From positions 2,542,001-2,606,000 of the forward strand of contig NZ_JAGIOG010000001.1 in the NCBI RefSeq assembly GCF_017876595.1: a stretch of 64,000 nt of DNA. The letters are read 5' to 3'. Below, one piece after another: positions 53,381 to 63,145 of this stretch (its first letter is position 1; each line of letters opens with the position of its first letter). Source of the DNA: Aeromicrobium fastidiosum (GTDB lineage Bacteria; Actinomycetota; Actinomycetes; Propionibacteriales; Nocardioidaceae). The notes under the pieces were generated by a model that was not told where the DNA came from, searched no databases, and saw nothing but the letters and a program-made list of their open reading frames with translations. The translations under genes and the position numbers were made by a program.

Positions 53381-54306
53381 GGTGGCTACGCCGGTGGGTG
53401 CGCCGCCGTCCGGCCGACTCCGCCGTGGACGTGGTGCGGGACTTCTTCGCGCGACGTCAGCCGGTCGGCCTGATCCTGCCGGACGGCCGGTCCTACGACG
53501 ACGGTGCCACGCTCCACGCCGTGACGGGTGACTTCCGCGGGCTCACGATCGAGCTGGACACCGGTCGCTCGGTGGTCGTGACCGGTGACGCCACGATCCG
53601 CGAGGTCGGCGGACGTCTGGTGATCCGCGACTTCGACGTCGCCACATTCGGCCGTGAAGGCGGCGGCGTCCACACCGTCCGCGAGGGAGCGATCGAGATC
53701 GGCAGCGCGGGCCCGGCGCGGATGACTCGCACGCTGACCGTCGCAGACGTCCGCGCGGCCGTCGCCGCGTCCGACCGCCCGGGCCGGCACGTGCGGATTG
53801 GTGACGACGACGGTCGCCTGCCCGGCGACGACACATCGGTCCTGCTCCATCGTCCTGACGACACCTGGTTCACGGCGTACGCCGAACGGGGCACCTACTA
53901 CGACCTGCGGGTCTTCGAGGACGAGGACGCGGCCTGCCGCGACTTCCTCGAGATGATCGGCCAGCTGTCCGCCGCGGTCGTCCGCGCCTTCTTCGGGCGG
54001 TGGAGCAGCGTCTACGTGCTGATGCCGGACGGATGGCTCGGAAGGCCCTACGACAGCTGGTACGAGCTCGAGTCGGTGACCGACGACAGGATTGAGCTCA
54101 CGATCGCCTTCGCGGGCGGCCTGTCCCTCACCGTTCCGCATGCTGCGACGGTGCGTGACGTGGGGGAGAGCCTGCTGATCACCGACTTCGACAGCGCGAT
54201 GCTGCGCGGCGGTGGGTTCGGGACGAGGAGATATCGTCCAGGGGTGATCGAGCTCATGGCAGTCAGCCCCGGCGTGCTCCCCGTCGGCCACCACGGTCCA
54301 CGATGA
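53365..54306 (+). CDS. protein of unknown function with a duplicated domain
   Basis: A 313-aa protein not recognised. Residues ~23-112 and ~205-297 are clearly related: VVRDFF..LILPDG..LTIEL..IREVGGRLVIRDFD..GAIEI against VVRAFF..VLMPDG..IELTI..VRDVGESLLITDFD..GVIEL. The ~90-residue middle differs (RHVRIGDDDGRLPGDDTSVL, DTWFTAYAERGTYYDLRVFE). Both repeats look beta-rich. No signal peptide; the basic N-terminus is RWLRRWVRRRP. The GTG start is the only good candidate. It is co-translated with the following gene (ATGA). Confidence 0.75.
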   Translation: MATTVRWLRRWVRRRPADSAVDVVRDFFARRQPVGLILPDGRSYDDGATLHAVTGDFRGLTIELDTGRSVVVTGDATIREVGGRLVIRDFDVATFGREGGGVHTVREGAIEIGSAGPARMTRTLTVADVRAAVAASDRPGRHVRIGDDDGRLPGDDTSVLLHRPDDTWFTAYAERGTYYDLRVFEDEDAACRDFLEMIGQLSAAVVRAFFGRWSSVYVLMPDGWLGRPYDSWYELESVTDDRIELTIAFAGGLSLTVPHAATVRDVGESLLITDFDSAMLRGGGFGTRRYRPGVIELMAVSPGVLPVGHHGPR

Positions 54307-54968
54307 GCGCAGTGTTCGCGACCAGGTGGGACTTCCTGTTCGCCACCGTGCTGATCGGCGTCGACCGGACGACCGGCGTGTTCTCGGGTGCCGAGCCGGC
54401 ACCCGGCCAGCAGGTGGTCGCGGTGTGGACGAGCGCCGGGATCGCCGAGCAGGCGCTGCACGTCGAGTCGTGGGAGCTCAAGCCGATCCTGGTGCGCGAC
54501 CTCCTGAGGCTGCTGCCCGACGGCATCGGCGTCCAGGTCGACCCCGAGACCACGACGGGCATGACGGCGTCGCCGGCCTACGTGGCCGGTCTGAAGCCGT
54601 TCACGGCAGCCTTCCCGGTCGACGTGGCCGTGCGGGTCACGACGTGGGACGAGATCCCCGCCGGTGCCGCCGCCTCAGTCGTCCAGTCTGCCGAGATCGC
54701 GGGGGTCACCGCGCTGCCGGCCTTCATGTACACCGTCGACGACAGCCCGCCGATCGGCTGCCTCGCGTGGGACGCCGGTGACGACGTCGACCGCTCCGTC
54801 GTCAGCAGGTCGCTGGAGAGCGCGCTGCTCACGGCGGCGTCTCCTGCGGCCCTCGGCGTCGCGACGGTCCGCGTCCTTCCGTTGGCCGAGGTCCCCCCTG
54901 AGGTGCGGTCGGCCGTCGGCGGGAACGACCTGGTCGGCCGCCGCCGTCGGCGTCTCTGGCGGCGCTGA
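54303..54968 (+). CDS. unknown protein with SseB-like N-terminal pattern
   Basis: A 221-aa protein. The first half (VVAVWTSAGIAEQALHVES, LVRDLLRLLPDGIGVQVDPET, SPAYVAGLKPFTAAFP) has the order of SseB-type domains: a value strand, a helix pair and an 'inPg'-like loop. The match is loose. The second half (PAFMYTVDDSPPIGCLAWDA) resembles SseB C-terminal parts. It ends in RRRRRLWRR. Cytoplasmic. It forms a two-gene unit with the duplicated-domain protein. Confidence 0.65.
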   Translation: MSAVFATRWDFLFATVLIGVDRTTGVFSGAEPAPGQQVVAVWTSAGIAEQALHVESWELKPILVRDLLRLLPDGIGVQVDPETTTGMTASPAYVAGLKPFTAAFPVDVAVRVTTWDEIPAGAAASVVQSAEIAGVTALPAFMYTVDDSPPIGCLAWDAGDDVDRSVVSRSLESALLTAASPAALGVATVRVLPLAEVPPEVRSAVGGNDLVGRRRRRLWRR

Positions 54969-55011
54969 GCCCGCGGCCGGGCGCAGGTGAGCGGTCGGCG
55001 ACAATGGAGCA

Positions 55012-56454
55012 ATGCCATCCCCACGTCCCGCGTCCTTCACCGAGGACGAGCTCGCGACCGCGCTGAAGGTGCTGGGCGAGGCCCAGTTCCTCGAGGACGA
55101 GGACGCGGCCTACGTGGCCCTGCGCCACGCGTGCGGCAAGTTCTACAAGGACGTCAAGAAGCAGCGCCGCCTGGCCAAGCGCGCCGAGGTGGCCGCCGCC
55201 GACCGCGCCGTCGTAGCCACGACCGCCACAGGCTCGCCGACCCGCATCGACGACGAGACCGAGGGCATCCCGCTGGTCTCGAATGCTGCCGGAGCGTCCG
55301 CTGGGACGCTGCTGGTGCCGAGGCCCTGCTACATCTGCAAGCAGAAGTACACCGTCGTCGACGCCTTCTACCACCAGCTCTGCCCCGACTGCGCGGCCCT
55401 CAACCGGTCGAAGCGCGACGCCCGCACCGACCTGACCGGCAAGCGCGCCCTCCTGACGGGCGGTCGCGCCAAGATCGGCATGTACATCGCGCTGCGGCTG
55501 CTGCGCGACGGAGCCCACACGACCATCACGACCCGGTTCCCCCACGACGCCGTGAGGCGGTTCACCGCGATGCACGACAGCGCCGACTGGATCCACCGCC
55601 TGCGCATCGTCGGCATCGACCTGCGCGACCCGGCGCAGGTCGTGGGCCTCGCCGACTCGGTCGCCGCCCAGGGACCGCTCGACATCCTGATCAACAACGC
55701 GGCCCAGACCGTGCGCCGCACGCCGGGCGCATACGCCCCGCTGGCCGAGGCAGAGTCGGCACCGCTGCCCGACGGCCCGCTGCCCGAGCTGCTGACGTTC
55801 GGCCACACCAGCGACGCCCACCCGGCAGCTCTCGTCGGCTCGGTGTCGGCCCACCCCGTGCTGGCAGGCGACGCCTACACCGCCGAGGAACTCACGTCGC
55901 TGGCGCTGGCCGCGGGCTCGGCCGATCTCGAGCGCATCGACGCCGGGGGACTCGTGCCCGACACCGTCGACGTCAACAGCTGGACGCAGCGGGTGCACGA
56001 GGTCGACGCCCTCGAGCTGCTCGAGGTGCAGCTGTGCAACACCACCGCGCCGTTCATCCTGGTCAGCCGGCTGCGACCGTCGATGGCCGCGGCCGACGCG
56101 CGCCGCACGTACGTCGTCAACGTGTCGGCGATGGAGGGCCAGTTCAGCCGTCGCTACAAGGGACCGGGCCACCCGCACACCAACATGGCGAAGGCGGCGC
56201 TCAACATGCTGACCCGCACGAGCGCGGGGGAGATGCTTGCCGAGGACGGCATCCTGATGACCGCCGTCGACACGGGCTGGATCACCGACGAGCGTCCCCA
56301 CCCCACCAAGGTGCGGCTGGCCGAAGAGGGCTTCAAGGCACCGCTCGACCTCGTCGACGGCGCGGCACGCGTGTACGACCCGATCATCCGCGGTGAGGCG
56401 GGCGAGGACGTCCACGGCGTCTTCCTGAAGGACTACGTCGCGTCGCCCTGGTGA
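55012..56454 (+). CDS. SDR-fold protein with N-terminal four-cysteine module
   Basis: A 480-aa protein. Residues 1-70 are helical and basic. A treble-clef/ribbon-like module has cysteines at 106, 109, 124 and 127 (CYIC and CPDC). A short-chain dehydrogenase fold follows: cofactor loop LLTGGRAKIGMYIALRLL (147-164), DILINNAAQTVRR, then VVNVSAMEGQFSRRYKG. At the catalytic position the sequence is TNMAKAALNM, with Thr in place of Tyr of YxxxK. It could be a degenerate or non-classical SDR. GACAAT ends 6 nt before the ATG, so the mRNA may be leaderless. Confidence 0.82.
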   Translation: MPSPRPASFTEDELATALKVLGEAQFLEDEDAAYVALRHACGKFYKDVKKQRRLAKRAEVAAADRAVVATTATGSPTRIDDETEGIPLVSNAAGASAGTLLVPRPCYICKQKYTVVDAFYHQLCPDCAALNRSKRDARTDLTGKRALLTGGRAKIGMYIALRLLRDGAHTTITTRFPHDAVRRFTAMHDSADWIHRLRIVGIDLRDPAQVVGLADSVAAQGPLDILINNAAQTVRRTPGAYAPLAEAESAPLPDGPLPELLTFGHTSDAHPAALVGSVSAHPVLAGDAYTAEELTSLALAAGSADLERIDAGGLVPDTVDVNSWTQRVHEVDALELLEVQLCNTTAPFILVSRLRPSMAAADARRTYVVNVSAMEGQFSRRYKGPGHPHTNMAKAALNMLTRTSAGEMLAEDGILMTAVDTGWITDERPHPTKVRLAEEGFKAPLDLVDGAARVYDPIIRGEAGEDVHGVFLKDYVASPW

Positions 56455-56484
56455 CGGTGGACGACCGACGGACGACTGACGACG

Positions 56485-56525
56485 CACGAGGGCCCGGCGA
56501 AGACGTGCTTCGCCGGGCCCTCGTG
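56485..56525. terminator. bidirectional terminator
   Basis: A perfect 18-bp stem (56485-56502 with 56508-56525) with loop ACGTG lies between the convergent SDR and lipoprotein genes. Confidence 0.9.
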
Positions 56526-56542
56526 GAGCTACGGGGTGTTGA

Positions 56543-56854
56543 TCAGCTGGGCGTGACGCACTTGGCGAATTCCTTGGTCAGGCTCGTGAGGGCCTTCTCG
56601 TCGTCCTTGCTGCCCTTGTAGTCGTCGTCGCTGTCGACGATCGCCTTGAGCGTCTTGTCCGAGACGTCGGAGTCGACGAGCACGCCGGCGACGCAGTCGG
56701 CGGACTTCTCGGGGATGGCCGAGCCGAAGACGCTGTCCTTGCTCGTGATCGCGGTCTTGACCTCGGCCTTGGTGGGCCGGTCGCCGCCGCCGCCACAGGC
56801 GGACGTGAGGGCGAGTGCTGCGACGACGAACGCCGCGCTCAAGGTCTTCTTCAT
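56543..56854 (-). CDS. small putative lipoprotein
   Basis: A 103-aa secreted protein. The signal peptide MKKTLSAAFVVAALALTSAC ends at a lipobox-like cysteine (LTSAC), followed by a GGGG linker. The mature domain is acidic and helical with two more cysteines (SADCVAGVL and EFAKCVTPS) that may form a disulfide. Function unknown. The ATG at 56854 has AGGGGA on the minus strand about 7 nt upstream; an ATG 27 codons earlier would destroy the signal peptide. Confidence 0.82.
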   Translation of the reverse strand: MKKTLSAAFVVAALALTSACGGGGDRPTKAEVKTAITSKDSVFGSAIPEKSADCVAGVLVDSDVSDKTLKAIVDSDDDYKGSKDDEKALTSLTKEFAKCVTPS

Positions 56855-56992
56855 GTGGGTTCCCCTAGGTAGATGGGTGCCTGCGTCGTGCAGGTCAGGA
56901 CTCCATCTCACCGCATCGACCCGGGATGAGGCCAATCGGGGGCGTCGTCAGGGGTCGTGGCGTCCACATGGTGGTACGTCCTGTCTCGCGGC

Positions 56993-57021
56993 TTGATATT
57001 TGTCGTGGGGCCGATCATGCT
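56993..57021 (+). promoter_or_regulatory. promoter of the ilvBNC leader
   Basis: TTGATA 56993-56998 and CATGCT 57016-57021 are separated by 17 bp. The -10 ends 6 nt before the leader-peptide ATG (57028), which would make the leader peptide mRNA leaderless. Confidence 0.55.
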
Positions 57022-57027
57022 GGATGC

Positions 57028-57060
57028 ATGCATGCGCACCTGCTCGTAGTACGTGACTGA
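57028..57060 (+). CDS. ilvBNC leader peptide MHAHLLVVRD
   Basis: A 10-codon frame, Met-His-Ala-His-Leu-Leu-Val-Val-Arg-Asp-stop. Four consecutive codons for leucine and valine, two of the end products of this branch, mark it as a control peptide. Ribosome stalling there when branched-chain aminoacyl-tRNAs are scarce should prevent formation of the terminator at 57086-57133. Similar short leader peptides precede ilvB in other actinobacteria (family knowledge). Confidence 0.8.
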   Translation: MHAHLLVVRD

Positions 57061-57085
57061 CGCGACGTCCACCAGACATCGCGTC

Positions 57086-57133
57086 GCCCTCGATCGCACC
57101 CAGTGAACGCTTCTGGGGCCGAGGGCTTTTTTT
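57086..57133 (+). terminator. ilvBNC attenuator (intrinsic terminator)
   Basis: The outer stem is GCCCTCG 57086-57092 with CGAGGGC 57120-57126. The inner stem is CCCAG 57099-57103 with CTGGG 57113-57117. Seven T residues (57127-57133) follow, the clearest T-tract in the window. An upstream hairpin, GCGAC 57062-57066 with GTCGC 57083-57087, overlaps the terminator's 5' arm and is a candidate alternative structure. Confidence 0.85.
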
Positions 57134-57204
57134 ATGGCCACACGCCGAGAAGGTGCCGGGCACGCCCGGCCTAGGATGAACCGAACAGTTAGGTACCGAC
57201 ACTC

Positions 57205-58983
57205 ATGACAGAGCAGATCTCCGAGCAGCTGACCGGGGCGCAGAGCCTCGTGCGGGCGCTGGAGCATGCCGGCGTGGACACGATCTTCGGCATCCCGGGC
57301 GGCGCGATCCTCCCGGCCTACGACCCCTTGTTCGACTCCGAGCAGATCCGCCACATCCTGGTGCGGCACGAGCAGGGTGCCGGCCACGCCGCACAGGGCT
57401 ACGCGATGGTCACCGGACGGGTCGGCGTGTGCATGGCGACCTCCGGCCCGGGTGCCACCAACCTCGTCACCGCGATCGCCGACGCCTTCATGGACTCGGT
57501 CCCGATCGTCGCCATCACGGGCCAGGTCGCGACGCACCTGATCGGCACGGACGGCTTCCAGGAGGCCGACATCCGCGGCATCACGATGCCGATCACCAAG
57601 CACAGCTACCTCGTGACCGACGCCGCCGACATCCCGCGCGTCATCGCCGAGGCGTTCCACATCGCCGGCACGGGGCGTCCCGGCCCGGTGCTGGTCGACA
57701 TCGCCAAGGACGCGCTGCAGGCGTCCACGACCTTCGACTGGCCGACCGAGCTGGCGCTGCCGGGCTACCGTCCGACGACGCGTCCGCACGGCAAGCAGGT
57801 GCGCGAGGCCGCGCGGCTCATCGCCGCCGCCGAGCGTCCCGTGCTGTACGTCGGCGGAGGCGTCATCAAGGCCGAGGCGGCCGCTGAGCTCAAGATGCTC
57901 GCCGAGCTGACGCAGATCCCCGTCGTCACGACGCTCATGGCCCGTGGTGCGTTCCCCGACTCGCACGAGCTGCACCTGGGCATGCCGGGCATGCACGGAA
58001 CCGTCGCAGCCGTGACGGCCCTGCAGCGCAGCGACCTGCTGATCTCGTTGGGTGCGCGGTTCGACGACCGCGTCACCGGCAAGCTGTCGACCTTCGCGCC
58101 GCTGGCCAAGATCATCCACGCCGACATCGACCCTGCCGAGATCTCCAAGAACCGCACCGCCGACGTCCCGATCGTGGGCGACTGCCGCGAGGTCATCGCC
58201 GAGCTCATCGGCACGCTGCGCAAGCAGGCCGACGACGACGGCGTCGAGGGCGACTACGCCGCGTGGCGCGAGCAGGTGCTGGGCATCAAGGCCAGGTTCC
58301 CGGTCGGCTACGACAAGCCCGCCGAGGGCCTGGCACCGCAGACCGTCATCGAGCGCCTCAGCGCGATCGCGGGTCCCGAGGCCACCTACGTGGCCGGTGT
58401 CGGCCAGCACCAGATGTGGGCCGCGCACTACGTCGACTACGAGCGTCCCCGCCAGTGGCTCAACTCCGGTGGCGCGGGCACGATGGGCTACTCCGTCCCG
58501 GCCGCCATGGGTGCCCAGGTGGGTCTGCCCGGCTCGGTCGTGTGGGCCATCGACGGTGACGGCTGCTTCCAGATGACCAACCAGGAGCTCGCGACGTGCG
58601 CGCTCGAGGGCATCCCGATCAAGGTCGCGGTCATCAACAACTCCTCGCTCGGCATGGTCCGCCAGTGGCAGACCCTGCTGTACGAGGGCCGCTACTCCAA
58701 CACCGACCTCAACACGGGCCCGGAGTCGATCGGCGCACGCCGCATCCCCGACTTCGTCAAGCTCGCCGACGCCTACGGCTGCGTCGGGCTGCGCTGCGAC
58801 AACGAGGCCGATCTCGACGCGACGATCGAGAAGGCCATGGCGATCACCGACCGCCCGGTCGTGATCGACTTCGTGGTCGAGCGCGACGCCATGGTGTGGC
58901 CCATGGTCCACGGCGGCGCCAGCAACGACGACATCCAGATCGCGCGCGACCTGGCCCCCAACTGGGACGACGAGGACATCTAG
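57205..58983 (+). CDS. ilvB: acetolactate synthase large subunit
   Basis: ThDP- and FAD-dependent enzyme making acetolactate or acetohydroxybutyrate. The N-terminal Pyr domain has [16 protein letters not shown] and [15 protein letters not shown] (catalytic Glu). The central domain has [12 protein letters not shown]. The ThDP-Mg motif is [15 protein letters not shown]...[16 protein letters not shown]. Its 592 aa are normal. The ATG lies about 70 nt after the attenuator. It is followed by ilvN after 82 bp and ilvC. Confidence 0.96.
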   Translation: MTEQISEQLTGAQSLVRALEHAGVDTIFGIPGGAILPAYDPLFDSEQIRHILVRHEQGAGHAAQGYAMVTGRVGVCMATSGPGATNLVTAIADAFMDSVPIVAITGQVATHLIGTDGFQEADIRGITMPITKHSYLVTDAADIPRVIAEAFHIAGTGRPGPVLVDIAKDALQASTTFDWPTELALPGYRPTTRPHGKQVREAARLIAAAERPVLYVGGGVIKAEAAAELKMLAELTQIPVVTTLMARGAFPDSHELHLGMPGMHGTVAAVTALQRSDLLISLGARFDDRVTGKLSTFAPLAKIIHADIDPAEISKNRTADVPIVGDCREVIAELIGTLRKQADDDGVEGDYAAWREQVLGIKARFPVGYDKPAEGLAPQTVIERLSAIAGPEATYVAGVGQHQMWAAHYVDYERPRQWLNSGGAGTMGYSVPAAMGAQVGLPGSVVWAIDGDGCFQMTNQELATCALEGIPIKVAVINNSSLGMVRQWQTLLYEGRYSNTDLNTGPESIGARRIPDFVKLADAYGCVGLRCDNEADLDATIEKAMAITDRPVVIDFVVERDAMVWPMVHGGASNDDIQIARDLAPNWDDEDI

Positions 58984-59065
58984 TGAATGAGCGCCAGCGA
59001 ATGAACCATGTCAGGCATGCAGTCCCGGCTGCGTACCGTGCCCTTCCCACGCAGGGGGGACTGCG

Positions 59066-60671
<1,606 letters not shown>

Positions 60672-60683
60672 TCACCACCACCC

Positions 60684-60780
60684 CGCTCGCGAGTCACCCA
60701 GTACCCCTCGGCGAGTCACTCGTTCACACCTCGTGTGTGAGCGAGTGGCTCGCCGTTGGTGATTCAGCGACTCGCGAGCG
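60684..60780 (+). terminator. nested inverted repeats, probable ilvC terminator
   Basis: The outer arms CGCTCGCGAGTC 60684-60695 and 60769-60780 are a perfect 12 bp. The inner arms 60710-60729 and 60735-60754 (20 bp, two G-U) share the GCGAGTCAC motif with the outer ones. Confidence 0.7.
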
Positions 60781-60830
60781 TGAGGGGGCGCTCTGGGCGG
60801 CGGAGCGGGATGTGTATCGTCGGCGTCATA

Positions 60831-60907
60831 CAGCCGGGGTGCCCCACGAGGGGCTGAGATGAGACCCGACGAACCTGATCCGGTTAGCACCGGCGCTAGG
60901 GAGCCTG
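60831..60907 (+). ncRNA. TPP riboswitch (THI element)
   Basis: The conserved blocks GGGGTGCC, GGCTGAGAT and GAACCTGATCCGGTTAGCACCGGCG with TAGGGAG are all present in order. The TAGGGAG at the 3' edge is also the thiM Shine-Dalgarno (AGGGAG 60898-60903, 6 nt before the ATG). TPP binding should therefore block translation initiation of thiM. Confidence 0.95.
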
Positions 60908-60909
60908 TC

Positions 60910-61713
60910 ATGAGTAGCACTGTCACGTCCGCGACCCCGTCGATCGTCGCGGCGGTCCGCGCGCAGTCACCGTTGGTGCAGTACCTGACCAACTACGTCT
61001 CGATGGACGTCGCCGCCAACGTCCTCAACGCCGTCGGGGCGTCGCCGGCGATGGTGCACGACCCGCACGAGTCGGGGGAGTTCGCGCGCATCGCCTCGGC
61101 CGTCGGCGTCAACATCGGCACGCCGTCACCGAGCTGGGTCGACGGGATGATCGAGGCGGCCCGGGCCGCGCACGAAGTGGGCACGCCCTGGGTGCTCGAC
61201 CCCGTGGCGGTCGGGGCGACGGCCTACCGGCGCGAGATCGTCGCACAGCTGCTGGAGCACCGGCCGACGGTCGTGCGCGGCAACGCCAGCGAGATCCTCG
61301 CGATCGCCACGTCGCAGACCGGGGGCCGCGGCGTCGACAGCGACGCCGCCTCGTCGGACGCCGTCGACGCGGCGAGGGGTCTCGCCCGTGACCTGGCGAC
61401 CGTCGTCGTGGTCACCGGGGTGGAGGACGTCGTCACCGACGGCTCCCGCACCGCGGTCGTGCACGGAGGCCACGCCTGGATGCCGATGGTCACCGCGCTC
61501 GGGTGCTCGGCCACGGCGCTGGTCGCGGCGTGCTGCGCCGTCGAGCCCGACGCCCTCGAGGCCTCGGTCGCGGCGATGGTGATGCTCGCGGTCGCGGGCG
61601 AGCGGGCCGGCGAGCGCTCGGCGGGGCCGGGATCGTTCCGGGTCGCGCTCCTCGACGAGCTGGCGGCGCTCGACGACGTCCGCGTGGCCTCGGCCCGGGT
61701 CGTCCGGTCGTGA
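60910..61713 (+). CDS. thiM: hydroxyethylthiazole kinase
   Basis: Phosphorylates the thiazole moiety for thiamine salvage. The ribokinase-like fold includes LVQYLTNYVSMDVAANVLNA, ASPAMVHDPHE, PWVLDPVAVGATAYR, VVRGNASEILAIA and the catalytic MVTALGCSATALVAA. Its 267 aa are normal. It is the first gene after the riboswitch. The GTG of thiE is inside its stop. Confidence 0.94.
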   Translation: MSSTVTSATPSIVAAVRAQSPLVQYLTNYVSMDVAANVLNAVGASPAMVHDPHESGEFARIASAVGVNIGTPSPSWVDGMIEAARAAHEVGTPWVLDPVAVGATAYRREIVAQLLEHRPTVVRGNASEILAIATSQTGGRGVDSDAASSDAVDAARGLARDLATVVVVTGVEDVVTDGSRTAVVHGGHAWMPMVTALGCSATALVAACCAVEPDALEASVAAMVMLAVAGERAGERSAGPGSFRVALLDELAALDDVRVASARVVRS

Positions 61714-62351
61714 CCATCGACCTGCGCCTGTACCTCGTCACCGACCCCGGAACGGAGCGGCTCGACGACGTCGTGGCCGCGGCTGTCAGCGGGGGAGCGA
61801 CCTGCGTGCAGGTGCGTGACAAGCACGCCACGACACGAGCCCTGACCGATCGGGCGCGGGCCCTGCGGGCGACGCTGCCGGCTCATGTGGCCGTCATCGT
61901 CGACGACGACGTCGAGGCCGCGCGGGCCGTCGACGGCGTGCACGTCGGCACCGGCGACGTCCCGCCCAGCGTCGCGCGGGCCACGCTCGGACCGGATGCC
62001 GTCATCGGCTGGTCGATCAACCACCTCGACCAGCTGGGCGACGACACGCAGCTGGCGGCGTGCGACTACGTCGCGGTCAGCCCCGTGTGGGCGACGGTGA
62101 CCAAGCCCGATGCGACCGAGCCGTTCGGGCTGGCGGGCGTCCGGGCCGTGGCGGACCTGCTCGCGCGGCGGCTCCCGCTGGTGGCGATCGGCGGCATCGA
62201 CCTCGACAGGACGGCCGACGTCGTCCGCGCCGGTGCCGACGGGGTGGCGGTCGTGAGCGCGATCTGCGGCGCGGCCGATCCGCGGTCTGCGGCGGAGCAC
62301 CTGCGCCGCGTGGTCGACGCCGCACTCGCGGAGACGGCGGCGGTGCGATGA
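61710..62351 (+). CDS. thiE: thiamine-phosphate synthase
   Basis: Joins HMP-pyrophosphate and thiazole phosphate. It begins LRLYLVTDPG. Further TIM-barrel motifs are GATCVQVRDKHAT (pyrophosphate lysine), HVAVIVDDDVEAARA, GVHVGTGDVP, DYVAVSPVWAT and LVAIGGIDLD. Its 213 aa are normal. It overlaps thiM by GTGA and thiD by ATGA. Confidence 0.94.
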   Translation: MTIDLRLYLVTDPGTERLDDVVAAAVSGGATCVQVRDKHATTRALTDRARALRATLPAHVAVIVDDDVEAARAVDGVHVGTGDVPPSVARATLGPDAVIGWSINHLDQLGDDTQLAACDYVAVSPVWATVTKPDATEPFGLAGVRAVADLLARRLPLVAIGGIDLDRTADVVRAGADGVAVVSAICGAADPRSAAEHLRRVVDAALAETAAVR

Positions 62352-63145
62352 CCCGCACGGGAGTCATGCTGACCATCGCGGGATCGGACCCCTCGGGCGG
62401 TGCCGGCATCCAGGCCGATCTCAAGACGGCAGCCGCACTGGGCGTCTACGGTGCCACGGTCGTCACGGCCCTGACGGCGCAGAACACGCTGGGCGTCACC
62501 GGGGTGCACGCCGTGCCGGCGGCCTTCGTCAGGCAGCAGTACGAGGCCGTCGTCACGGACCTCGACGTGCGCGCCGTCAAGATCGGCATGCTCGGCTCGG
62601 TCGAGGTCGTCCGGGCCGTCGCGGCGATGCTGCGGGAGCGCCCTGTGCCCGCGGTCGTGCTCGACCCCGTCATGGTCGCGACGTCCGGCGACCGGCTCGT
62701 GCCCGAGGACGCCGCCGCCGCGATCCGTGAGCTGCTCGTGCCGCTGGCGTCGCTCGTGACGCCCAACGTGCCCGAGGCCGAGGTGCTGACGGGGCTCGGC
62801 ATCGACTCGCCGGACGACCTCGAGGCGGCCGCGCGGGCTCTGCTCGCACTCGGCCCCGGCGCGGTGCTGGCCAAGGGCGGGCATCTCGACGGTGACCGGT
62901 GTGTCGACGTGCTGGTCTCGGCGAGTGGCGTCCGCCGTCTCGAGTCGCCCCGGGTGCGCACCCGCAACACCCATGGCACGGGCTGCACCCTCTCGTCGGC
63001 GATCGCCGCGTACCTCGTGCGTGGGGACGACCTGCCCGACGCGGTGACGTCGGCCAAGGACTACCTGACGCGGGCGCTGGTCGCCGGTGCCGGGCTCGAG
63101 CTGGGGCGCGGCAGCGGGCCCGTCGACCACCGGGTGCACGGATGA
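62348..63145 (+). CDS. thiD: bifunctional HMP/HMP-phosphate kinase
   Basis: Phosphorylates hydroxymethylpyrimidine and its monophosphate. It has the start LTIAGSDPSGGAGIQADLKT, AVKIGMLGSVEVVRA, VLDPVMVATSGDRL, TPNVPEAEVLTG and the anion hole NTHGTGCTLSSAIAA. Its 265 aa are typical. It is co-translated with thiE and tenA. Confidence 0.95.
   Translation: MTRTGVMLTIAGSDPSGGAGIQADLKTAAALGVYGATVVTALTAQNTLGVTGVHAVPAAFVRQQYEAVVTDLDVRAVKIGMLGSVEVVRAVAAMLRERPVPAVVLDPVMVATSGDRLVPEDAAAAIRELLVPLASLVTPNVPEAEVLTGLGIDSPDDLEAAARALLALGPGAVLAKGGHLDGDRCVDVLVSASGVRRLESPRVRTRNTHGTGCTLSSAIAAYLVRGDDLPDAVTSAKDYLTRALVAGAGLELGRGSGPVDHRVHG

Noticed and set aside
57024-57059. Alternative ilv leader frame starting at ATG 57024
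   Set aside because: It encodes MHACAPARST with no branched-chain codons and does not match the 6-nt spacing from the -10.
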